A DNA stretch of 64,000 bases, taken from NCBI GenBank assembly GCA_014155875.1, contig JACEFZ010011719.1:354501-418500 (forward strand), in the 5' to 3' direction. Positions 33,540-42,439 of this stretch are shown in pieces. The stretch comes from Cepaea nemoralis (taxonomy: Eukaryota > Mollusca > Gastropoda > Stylommatophora > Helicidae). The position numbers and the translations under genes were made by a program. The first letter of the stretch is position 1; each line of letters opens with the position of its first letter. A model generated the notes under the pieces. That model saw only the letters and a program-made list of their open reading frames with translations, did not search any database and was not told the origin of the DNA.

Positions 33540-34720
33540 GTGAATTCAGCACAAATATTCGAGCACCAAGAACCTAAAGACAATGGTTTCCGTGGCAACC
33601 AGTTTGGCAGAGCAGGACGTTACCCATACAAAAGGGGAAATTTTCAGAGACGTCCAAATAGTTACGCCGGATGCTGGAATTGTGGGAGTTGGAGACATAA
33701 GGCAGCACAGTGTCATGCACAACCACAGAGTGAGCCTACGAATAACAGGAAAAGGGAGATCATCTGTTTTAAGTGTGGGAAAAAGAACCATTTCAGTTAT
33801 GAATGTACGATGGGGGAAACAGAGCACTCAAAAGCAGCGCAAGTAATTGAAACGCTTAACAATGAGAATTGTAGTGGATGTAAATCTCTGTTTGAAAAAG
33901 CCGGTCAGCCGGTCTTAATATGTGGTCATACAGTTAAAGCAGGATCAGCAGTGCATGTAGGAGGAAGTCTAAAGCTGCACCATGGATTGGTTAATGATAG
34001 ACCAGCGTTAACAATTAGGGATTCCAGATCTATGTCTATCGGAGTGAGAAAAAGTTTAATACATCCCTCAGATTACACAGGGAAAAAAATTAGGTACATT
34101 ACATTTAATGGGACAGTAGAATTCTACCCAGTAGCCGTGATAACAGTAAAAACACCATATATCACAGGAAGAGTGGCGGCGTGTATTCTAGACTCACCAG
34201 TGGCAAATCTGATCATCGGAAACGTGCCAGGAGTTAAAGATTGTACAGAAGAAGAAGTAGCTTATTGGGACCAGAAACATAGTTTAAGTAGTAACGAGCT
34301 AGTTACCAAAAGAAAACCTAAATTAGAGAGTATAGCTGAACAAGAGGAGGAATTTGAAGGAAACACTCAGGGCAAGGATAGTACAGCTGAGCAGGTGAGA
34401 ATGGATCTCAAACATAGCGTTAGTTACTCCCAGCGACAAGATGATACGATAGACAAATGTTTCCAAGGGTGTAGTAAAGTGAGACATAGGCAATCAAAGA
34501 AGGGTAGATGGTGCTTCGAAAGGAAGATTAATGTTCTCACTCGCAGGTTTTCAGGTGGCGGAACTGCATACGGGCAAGGAGTGGTACCCTTAGCACATAG
34601 AGACCGATATACAAGAACAGCTCAGGATAGGGCATGTGCAGGGCACATAGGAGTATGGCGGAAACAGCATAGAGCAGGATGACAGGTATATTGGCCAGGA
34701 TTTAATAAAGAGTTCAGACT
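33540..34720 (+). pseudogene. Gag zinc knuckles, dead protease and integrase N-terminal remnant
   Basis: One frame of 380 codons, then a stop at 34680-34682. Knuckle 1 (C-X2-C-X4-H-X4-C, CWNCGSWRHKAAQC) lies at 33672-33713 and knuckle 2 (CFKCGKKNHFSYEC) at 33765-33806. The retropepsin-like part follows (residues about 121-235): YTGKKIRYITFNGTVEFYPV, then SPVANLIIGNVPG. Where a DTG/DSG site should be, residues 161-163 (34020-34028) read DSR, so protease activity is very unlikely. From about 34390 the frame resembles the region before integrase, and AGHIGVWRKQHRAG (about 34635-34679), a stop and VYWPGFNKE match the integrase zinc-binding segment. There is no RT between protease and integrase. 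This is either a deletion or the Gmr1-type order (protease-integrase-RT) cut short. Confidence 0.75.
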
Positions 34721-35232
34721 AAACAGAGACTCCAGTGTAACGGTACAATATGTAGATTGCAAAGTTACGGCAGTTCAAAAGAGTGTTAACGACATCACTG
34801 AACCAGCATTAGCAAACAGATGTTTTAAAGATATAGGAAACATGAGACATGGGTACAGGAAGGGTAGACACAGCATCGACAGAAATAGGTGGAGTTTTGA
34901 GGCAAGAAAAGAACAACCTGATATAGGGTCGGTACACAAATAGTTTGAGTCTTTTTGAGGATGTTAATAGACCTGCAGGTGCACAGATATTATGTTTCCT
35001 ATGATGTATTATTATTATGTGATGTATTAGTTCATGTATTACTACACAAGATGGAAAGTTGGTTGTATTGATGTGTGGGGAATATGGGAGTTTACTATGA
35101 TTATTTGAAATATTATTCAGTGTGGTAGCTAAAGTGAGGCGGAATCATATTTAGATCTACCCAGGCAATATGTCTGGGTCACATAGTTGATAAGGATTAG
35201 TCTCCCAAGATTTGAAAACGATGTTTTCTTTT
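34721..35232 (+). other. Decayed pol remainder and 3' non-coding part of the gypsy-like element
   Basis: 34730-34940 stays open in one frame and holds RCFKDIGNMRHGYRKGR, which weakly echoes KCFQGCSKVRHRQSKKGR upstream (about 34455-34510) and may be a diverged duplicate. After 34943 no coding is seen. No DDE catalytic-core motif is present. Confidence 0.45.
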
Positions 35233-35250
35233 AAGAGGGGGGGGGGGGGG
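35233..35250 (+). promoter_or_regulatory. Polypurine tract
   Basis: AAGAG followed by a run of about 13 G, directly before the right LTR (TAATGACATATGCC). This is the expected position and composition of the plus-strand primer. Confidence 0.75.
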
Positions 35251-35253
35251 TAA

Positions 35254-36096
35254 TGACATATGCCTGGGTCATTGACATTGAGGTTAGTGACCTGTGTAGC
35301 GGGACTACGAGAAAAACAACCAGCCATGAGAAATAATGGTGAGGGTGAATGCAGACCCCTAGGGTGGATGGGGGGAGAGACACTTTAGTTTTGTGTGACG
35401 TCAGGAGACTGAAAAGGCAGTTAAGGCTGGGACCGACGGAGAGTCGGGTCGCTGTGGACAGTTGATGTTTTGGCGCCGAGCGGATCGGTGGTCGAAAAAG
35501 TGGGAGTTTAGACTGACTGCGGGACAGATATTTTGTTGTGTTGTTCTCCCAGTTGTGAATGCAGGCCTAAAACCCAGAGTGGGTTGGATAGCTAATGGAG
35601 GCCTGAACCCAGAGTGGGCTGGATAGCTAATGGAGGCCTGAACCCAGAGTGGGTTGGTTAGCTAATGGATGCCTGAACCCAGAGTGGGTTGGTTAGCTAA
35701 TGGAGGCCTGAACCCAGAGTGGGTTGGATAATTAGTGGAGACTAGACCCAGTGTGTGAAGTCCAGCCGTGGATAGTAGCTGGATGAACTGTCTTGTGGAT
35801 TTGAGATGAAGCAAGCCAAGAGAAGGCAGTGATGTGTACTGGTTAAGTTGTGAGGAGGATATTTATATTCTATGGATTATATTGTTTCTGGATATAGAGC
35901 TGTGTTCCGTTTGTCCGTGATCTTTATGTAATAAAGGATTATGTGCGCCAACTCAATCTTGTTTAATGACTGGTGAATGTGTACTGCGGGGGTGAGTTAT
36001 ATTGTAAGACAGTTAGATAGCTCAATTGACACACCAGGAGTATCGTTCACTAGACAACGACCATATCACGCACTTATCATCAAGAACTTCATGATA
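35254..36096 (+). repeat. Right LTR
   Basis: Starts TGACATATGCCTGGG and ends near CTTCATGATA. It carries the 35-bp repeat array (35563-35738) and AATAAA at 35930-35935. Highly similar to the left LTR, with scattered substitutions and one short indel after the repeat array. Confidence 0.8.
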
Positions 36097-36131
36097 ATCA
36101 TCACCATCATTATCATCTTCCTTATACTAAT
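36097..36131 (+). repeat. 35-bp direct repeat of the left flank
   Basis: Identical to 29325-29359 over 35 bases, ending CTTCCTTATACTAAT. It directly follows the right LTR, as its twin directly precedes the left one. Confidence 0.9.
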
Positions 36132-36747
36132 TAACACCTTCATCACCATCCTCATCCTCACCATCATCCTCAGCAGCATCATTTCCAAGAAATACCGTCA
36201 GTCGGTCATGTGGTTCCAGGTCTTAGGGAATCAACCCAGAGATTACTCGACTAGGTCCCCTCTGAAATGCTCGCCCTTTCTATCTCCAAGTATGGAATGG
36301 TCGAAAAAACATGACACGGTGAGCGTAGCTCAGTGAGACCGACTGTGCAAGTATCGCGCGCAAAGTTTGTTCCTAGAGGCCGCCAGACAAAGCAGACCTC
36401 GACATCGTCTTCAGCATGCGGATTGTGTGGCAATCCGAAGGTATTTTGAGTAACTTAGTTTATTCAGCTTTGTGTCAGTAGTCGGCGACCACGATAGAGC
36501 TGGGCAGTCATGTAATAGTCGTGGTGCGGGAATGTGGGTCATGTGTGAAATGGTAACATTGTGTGGGCCTGGAGTCAACCTCTTGGGGCCGCGTAATTAC
36601 AGATAGTGTAATGCAGTAATATTTAGCATCCTAGCCAGCGGGGCTTTTCCACAGCCACTTTAGGTTGGGTTAACGGAGTGCCGGACAACGAAACCTTTAC
36701 TTTCAATTCACACATGGACCAGCTTCCTGAAATCTATCGTCGACGGA
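36132..36747. other. Unassigned sequence
   Basis: A TCATC-rich start, then ordinary sequence. TAGCTCAGTGAG near 36316 resembles a tRNA-type A box, but no B box or cloverleaf follows. Confidence 0.35.
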
Positions 36748-36937
36748 GTCGGCGTGGCTGAATGGCGTAAGTGAGAGAAATCGGAATCGGAAAAAGACGC
36801 CGTCTATACTAGGGCGTCGCTCAGAAAGCAATGGCAAACTACTGAGCGTAATCTTGCCAAGAAATCAACATACAGCTGAAAGATGCTGATGTTGACAGCA
36901 ATGTCCTGTAAAGGATATGCAAAATAAAAAAATGGGA
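36748..36937 (+). mobile_element. SINE, tRNA-like head with the shared core (copy 1)
   Basis: Head GTCGGCGTGGCTGAATGGCG with an A-box-like TGGCTGAATGG (36756-36766); no B box is visible, so the head is short or decayed. The core from 36818 (CGCTCAGAAAGCAATGGC) through TCTTGCCAAGAAATC to GTCCTGTAAAGGATA matches the SINE at 39947-40195 almost base for base. It ends in an A-rich tail (to 36937). No clear target duplication. Confidence 0.7.
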
Positions 36938-38488
36938 TATCTAACGACGCGGCCAGTCGAGACGAATCGCTTTCGCTTTTCGACAGAAGTATCGGATGTC
37001 GTTCCATGGTCGTGCGTCGAGTCGAAAGTCGCTGTCGCTTGGTGGGGCGACCACTGACGTTTCTTCTTGGCTTCCCTCACATATGTCTTGTAATTACCCA
37101 AAGCCAGCTAAATATTTATTGGATCCCGGAGAGGATGACAACGTGGGAGAGACATTGGACAGGGCTGTTCATGAAGAACAGTGACACCGTTCTAATTACT
37201 CCTGCCCTTGACGAGGGAGGAGAGAACAGGGTTTGGATATCTGCTACATGGAGAGTGTGACATGGATATATCACTGGATTTGGATATATAGTACCTGCGG
37301 CACGGCACTACATAAACACTGGCTAGTAATAAGGAGATGAACCAGAGAGATTGGATAGAACCATGAGGAGGTTCGGATGCACAACCCCCGGCCCTACTTC
37401 AGGGCATTCTGCCTACTATTACTAATGATTCAACAACGCTATATTTGATGTAGAAATCTTTCAGAGTATTGCGACACCTCAGTGACGATGGACAGACGAC
37501 CTTGGCCCAAGTTACACTCCAGCCCGGGGGAAGACGACGCAGTTCAGAGCGCGGCCTAACAGGTCCTAGGTCCAGTTCATCCCCGGCACCTGAAAGCAGC
37601 TTATGGGGTAGACTGGACTCTTGTGTAAAGAGTTCAGTACTCTGAGGATAGGTGGTGGGAGTTAACTCGCTTATGGTAAGCTTGGTACGTGATGCTGTCA
37701 CCGAGTATTATCCTCCACAGGGTCTGCCTTCCTGATTGAGATCTTGAACGTCTGGTGACGGGTCCGGTGATTGGGACCAAGGCAAGTGACGTGGTCAGTA
37801 GTCCGGGAACACCTCAACGAATCTCAAGGCTTACCTGCTCCAGATAGTCTACGACATCAGAACACGGTGTCAGATACCACTTGGCCAACGTCATTAACAC
37901 TCGTAGTTCAACATGACCACTACATAAGTATGTCGCCTTACCTTACGGCAAGTCTATGTGTTGAGTTCTTGTCCACCACCTGAAGACATTAGACAGAACA
38001 ACCGCCAGAGAGGGCAAGATCCACTTTGGCCCATGAACGGTGCAGAGACACTAGAGACCGTTAGGGAACTTTACCAGCAGAGCCTGAGCTGGTGCTCACA
38101 CACCAACGGCAACCTACGAGATTTATAGAGAGTGATCGACGTCTCGAGTGTCACGTCTCTAAACGGCCACACTAGAGACATTCTAAACTTGGGAACTGTG
38201 TGGGCCGACATTCAATGTCCTGAGGGCTACTCCGGTGCTTCTCTGTCTAGAAATTCCCAGCAGTCGCTAGGTCTATATCATCCTCCTGAACATCATCCTC
38301 ATTTGTACAATACACACTTTGGTTGCCATAGATAGATACCAGTGTTGCGTCATGCCTTCAGGACGACGTATGATTGGATAACGTCCCTTGGATGAGTATA
38401 GTAAATTGAAGTTACCTATTTCGCAGTCAGAGGACATCCCGTAGTTAAGATGTGGTATCAGTTCCCTAAGCCCACGAAGTGTTGCGAC
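36938..38488. other. Unassigned sequence
   Basis: About 1.5 kb, looking richer in G+C than most of the window, without a coding frame above about 100 codons and with no recognised repeat. Near 36953-37046 a CGAGTCGAAAGTCGCT/GAGACGAATCGCTTTCGC theme occurs twice. Confidence 0.35.
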
Positions 38489-38543
<55 letters not shown>

Positions 38544-38578
38544 TTCATCATCCTCATCATCATCATCATCATCATCGA
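38489..38578. repeat. (ATC)n microsatellite
   Basis: TCATCA repeats, with more scattered CATCATC motifs on to about 38660. Poly-His, poly-Met and poly-Asp frames are artefacts. Confidence 0.95.
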
Positions 38579-38697
38579 CATCATTATCAAAATCTTCATC
38601 ATCCCCATAACCATAATCCTCATTTGCATCCTCATCATCATTATCACCCTTATCAACATCCTCTTCTTCTTGCACGCCCGCGGCTGTGGCTGCAGCA

Positions 38698-38698
<1 letters not shown>

Positions 38699-38728
<30 letters not shown>

Positions 38729-38768
38729 CTTCTTCTTCTTCTTCTTCTTCTTCTTCTTCTTCTACTAC

Positions 38769-38799
<31 letters not shown>

Positions 38800-38845
38800 A
38801 CTTCTTCTTCTTCTTCTTCTCCTTCTCCTCCTCCTCATCCTCCTC
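38699..38845. repeat. (TTC)n microsatellite
   Basis: TTC repeats with CTA and CTC interruptions, similar to the tract at 2085-2232. Confidence 0.95.
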
Positions 38846-38954
38846 CTCGTCCTGTCAATTGGTGTGAATGGCGTACCTTACTTTTCTGTAATTGAGTATA
38901 CCCCACCCCGCCATCCACAATACACGACTCTCCTCCTGAATCTATGCAGTGTGG

Positions 38955-39060
38955 TGCTGATGATCATGTCTATCGACTGCTGCGTCGAATCGGTCCTCCA
39001 TACCGAGATGATCATGTCTATCGAGAGCTGCGGCGAATCGTTCTCCCATCCCGAGATGTC
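38955..39060. repeat. ~51-bp direct repeat, two copies
   Basis: GATGATCATGTCTATCGA occurs twice, about 51 bp apart, each time followed by CTGCG(T/G)CGAATCG and a TCC-CCATxCCGAGATG block. It is otherwise unassigned. Confidence 0.75.
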
Positions 39061-39935
39061 AAAATGTCCAGCCTCTTCTCTCACCTCCTAGCTTGCCTGT
39101 CCTTCAACCTTCCCGGTGTGACGACATACTCCAGTGTTTCCCCTTCTCATGATATACCCAAATATTGTAGACTGTCTACTTCTGAGGTGAGTACCTTGTT
39201 CACTTTCTTTCAAGATATCTTCATCCCTCTTTCTATCTTTCATCGGTGTTTTCATGAATCTTCTTTAAATCTACATCTCCGCAGCGTCCATATAACTTCT
39301 CACGTTTCTGCTATTTGCTCATGATTCGCCTCTGTACTTAAGGATTGGTTCAATATAGCTTTTACAAACTATTTTCCAAACTTTGATTGATAAAGATAAA
39401 TTGCAGAACATATTCCCCATCTTGTGAACTGCAGCCTTTGCCTGGACTATTGTGCATATAACAAGCTGTAATACATCTTCAACGTGCTGTTATTACTTAA
39501 CTACATTGTCTTGTTTCGCATTTGTTCCACCCCCTTGTGTTTATAATTGCAAACATTAATTGATGGAATTATTATTGCATTTTGTTGATTATCACTTTTC
39601 CCACAATCGCAAGGCTTCTTCTCTGTCAAACAGGTCAATGCACCGTCAACAGAAGTGTTTATAGACATGGGCAAAACTTCACCATTCCTGGACAGTCCCA
39701 TTGTCTGAAGTACCGCTGTAACAATGGATACCTGGTCTTGTACCAAGAAGGTAGTGGCTGAGCTCATTTTTTTTTTTTTAAATTTTATTTTATTTTATCA
39801 CGAATCATATCTCCGCACATTGGGTATTCCCTCCGATGTAGCAGCCATCTCAAAGTATCTTTACTCAGGAGTTGGTTGCAATGTTTTCGCTCCTTTCTAT
39901 CTCCTCCTATTTTAAGTGATCCTTTTTCTAACTAG
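39061..39935. other. Unassigned sequence
   Basis: Mostly T-rich. A T run at about 39768-39779 is followed by TTTTA repeats. No supported gene. Confidence 0.4.
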
Positions 39936-39946
39936 TAATAGTATTG
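39936..39946 (+). repeat. SINE target duplication, left (11 bp)
   Basis: TAATAGTATTG here recurs at 40196-40206 directly after the SINE. Its length is typical of LINE-mediated insertion. Confidence 0.8.
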
Positions 39947-40195
39947 TATTAACCGGCTTCCTGGCCTAGAGGTTAGCGACTTTTCTCCGTAATCTCGTAT
40001 ACTGTAGTAAGTAACGTAACGACGGTGAGAATCAGCAGTGGTTCGAATCGGGTCGGTAACTTACGGGGTATGTGAGCCGGTCGCTCAGAAAGCAATGGCA
40101 AACTACTGAGCGTAATCTTGCCAAGAAATCAACAATCAGCTGAAAGATGCTGATGTTGACAGCGATGTCCTGTAAAGGATAAGCAAACATATATA
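39947..40195 (+). mobile_element. tRNA-derived SINE, full-looking copy
   Basis: A 249-bp element with an 11-bp target duplication. The head has an A box TGGCCTAGAGG (39962-39972) and a good B box GGTTCGAATCG (40040-40050), the internal RNA polymerase III promoter of a tRNA gene. The body from about 40078 holds CGCTCAGAAAGCAATGGC, an AAACTACTGAGCG block, TCTTGCCAAGAAATC and GTCCTGTAAAGGATA; the tail is AT-rich. From memory, the AATGGCAAAC...CTTGCCAAGAAA part resembles the 3' end shared by RTE/BovB-type LINEs and the SINEs they mobilise. That would fit mobilisation by the RTE LINEs in this window. Confidence 0.8.
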
Positions 40196-40206
40196 TAATA
40201 GTATTG

Positions 40207-40600
40207 GACACTTATTAAACAAGTTGAACGGCGTATAAATACCTTTGAATATACATGTTATAGACGAATTCTAAGAATATCTTGGGTAAAGAAAAGAACA
40301 AATGCATCCATACTTCAAGAGCTGAATATTGAAGAAGGTTGGATATTAAAAACGATAAAATAAAGAAAATTGAAATAATTTGGTCACTTGGAACGTCACG
40401 AAAGTTTGGAGAGAACAATAATGGATGGGCATATGCCTGGGAAGAGAGGAAGAGGAAGGCCGAAGAGAAGATGGGTGCAGGATGTGGCGGATGATCTCCA
40501 GATGGGTGTATCGGACGCGAGACATCTTGCTTATGATCGAGAGGTTTTCTGGAAGGTTGTTATGGGAGCGAGGTTCTGCAAAGGACATGCTACTGAATGA
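40207..40600 (+). pseudogene. RTE-type LINE C-terminus, 5'-truncated
   Basis: Starts inside the W-TL motif (WTLIKQVERRINTFEYTCY), then RRILRISWVKKRTNASILQE, a stop near 40363, and an open stretch FGHLERHESLERTIMDGHMP, GKRGRGRPKRRW and FWKVVMGA to a TGA at 40598-40600. This is the usual end of an RTE-type polyprotein. It is clearly a different subfamily from the elements at 13503 and 26331. One or two small breaks precede the final block. Confidence 0.85.
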
Positions 40601-40666
40601 ATAAATGAATGAATGAATGAATGAATGAATGAATGAATGAATGAATGAATGAATGAATGAATGAAT
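40594..40666 (+). repeat. (AATG)n tail of the RTE LINE
   Basis: About 17 tetranucleotide units start at the stop codon itself, so the LINE has virtually no 3' UTR. Confidence 0.9.
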
Positions 40667-41185
40667 AGTATTGAAGATATTGTTTTGAACTGAGTTGAGT
40701 TGGTTCAAACACCGACATCGCAGCACTGTGGACACCCCCATACGTACTCCGCTCTCATCGTCAACAACCAACAATGTGTCCCAATACTAATGGTACCAGT
40801 TACAATCTGATTATTTCTACGTCCAGTCTTTCCTCGGCGAACAATAAACGATTCCTCAAATGTATCGAGGCAGTAGAAGTTATGCGTGTCTAATGTCAGC
40901 AAAGTAGAAAGATTTTATTGTACATTTGAAATTATCCGTGAGCATAACCGATGAATATTAGAACAATTTCAGTGACCATGTATTGTAATGGCAAGGCACT
41001 GGATGATTCTGATGTGTTTTAAATAGTTCAGCCCACGTATAATTCATTTATTCACATAATATGATATATAAACTTTGCAGTATGCACCTGACGTGATGCA
41101 ATGACATATGTCAGGAAATAATTCGTGCAACACATTATGTGTATCTTCTGGGTTTACACTATTTGAGCGTCGGCTAGATCCTCTG
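40667..41185. other. Unassigned sequence
   Basis: No supported coding frame or repeat. Confidence 0.4.
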
Positions 41186-41600
41186 GTCACTACCTGCCGA
41201 ACCACGCTTTCCAGGTTGTGATGATTTATCTGTTCCTACCCTCTAAACACGTGATCTTAAAGGCCCTGACAACATCTGCTTATCGTGCACGAACACCCAA
41301 CGGTGCAGTCCCAGTCAATCTGTCCGCTTCCTCGTTTCCCACCACACCAGCCTTTCCTGGGGAAAGATGCTATAGATGATCCCTATGTTTGATGTTTTAA
41401 TTGAACCCTGCCAATCTGTTGGAAGCATGCCTGTCTCCACCCTTCTCAGCATGCTCTACGAGTCAGTTACAATCACGTTTTGTGTGCGCTGTTTCACATT
41501 CTGCGAGCGGAACGCCACAGTGACTTCCCACATCTCCATTCTGAGAGTAGATGTTATGTAGGCTCCCCTGCACTAAACATCCCGAATTACCATTCCTATG
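41186..41600 (-). pseudogene. RNase H region of an I-type LINE, relic
   Basis: On the minus strand, in broken frames: MEMWEVTVAFRSQ, then VIVTDS-SM and MLRRVETG, then PGKAGVVGNEEADRLTGTAP. They align in order with MEVMAVTQAF, VLSDSMSM, IQKVEAG and PGHAGIEGNERADKLAGSAP of the element at 51912-53391. So this is an older relative; the GNE-AD motif is still readable, but stops and frame changes break the rest. Confidence 0.75.
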
Positions 41601-42031
41601 AACCCCCAGGCACTTCTTTGGCCGCTTAGTACAGAGCAATGAGCGCAGGAAATTATATTAATTATAACAAGAGAAATTTCATTGTGGGGCGACAACACAC
41701 AGGCGAGCTAGAGTTGATTTTAGCTGTTCGATTCCTAACGAATTGGCTGTGGCAGATGGTCAAAGTGTGTTTGTGTGTGTTTGTGTGTGAATGTATTTGT
41801 GAGTGAGAGTGTGGGAGAATGTCAATTAAAGTAAGGGAGGTAGTCTAGCGCCTAAACTAACGGATCCTTTCACAGACATTCATATGCAATGGTATATAGT
41901 GCTAGAATAATATGTATAGACTAATGGCATTCGACTGTTGATGTAGTCAATATCGATCCGGCGCCTTTATTTTCCAGGACGTGTCCTGGTATCCAACTTA
42001 GGCTTGGTCGAACATGTTGCCCTGATCAATT

Positions 42032-42078
<47 letters not shown>

Positions 42079-42439
42079 TATGTTTAATCTGCGTCGTTGA
42101 CGACTCGAACAACGTCTAACGAGCCGCAGGCAATCGTGGTAGCCGCAGCATCTCCGGGGTTGCCTGCGAGAGGATACATGAGTAGTAAACTGAACTGTAT
42201 ATGATCAACATACCAGATGACTTACCTTCTCCCGATTAGGCTGTCTGAGGAGATTGATGAACGTGAAATAGCAGAATAAGTTCATAGACGTAAAAGCTCT
42301 CTCGCGGACTGCCATGGTAAGCATTCACATGATGCTGTGCAGATCGCGGTTCAGATTAACAGGCAATGATGATGGTATGTCAATTGAACAGCTTTCACAC
42401 ATAATATTATATAACGACCTGGATTCAGGTAAGCCAGCA
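41601..42439. repeat. Unassigned sequence with GT and (ATTT)n tracts
   Basis: GTGTGT-rich at 41766-41790 and an (ATTT)n tract at 42028-42078, possibly another LINE tail. No supported gene. Confidence 0.5.

Larger units (their letters stand above)
29360..36096 (+). mobile_element. Ty3/gypsy-like LTR retroelement, defective
   Basis: Two direct repeats of about 0.84 kb flank 5.1 kb containing a SCAN-like gag, two CCHC knuckles, a protease remnant and an integrase zinc-binding remnant, with a G-rich polypurine tract before the right LTR. The RT, RNase H and integrase core are absent, and gag has several frame breaks, so the copy is non-autonomous. Gag and protease sequence place it with Ty3/gypsy (Metaviridae). 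The left LTR lacks about 23 bp at its outer end, and the element is bracketed by a 35-bp direct repeat instead of the usual 4-6 bp. Confidence 0.85.

Noticed and set aside
36310..36390. Possible tRNA gene (TAGCTCAGTGAG motif)
   Set aside because: No matching B box and no cloverleaf pairing could be formed; at most an old tRNA-like fragment.
38878..39084. Minus-strand frame with a repeated SIDMIIS motif
   Set aside because: The motif repeat reflects the ~51-bp DNA duplication. The frame is short and matches nothing I know.
39061..39440. Possible LINE relic on the minus strand
   Set aside because: The composition suggested a decayed coding region, but no RT or endonuclease motif could be read in any frame.
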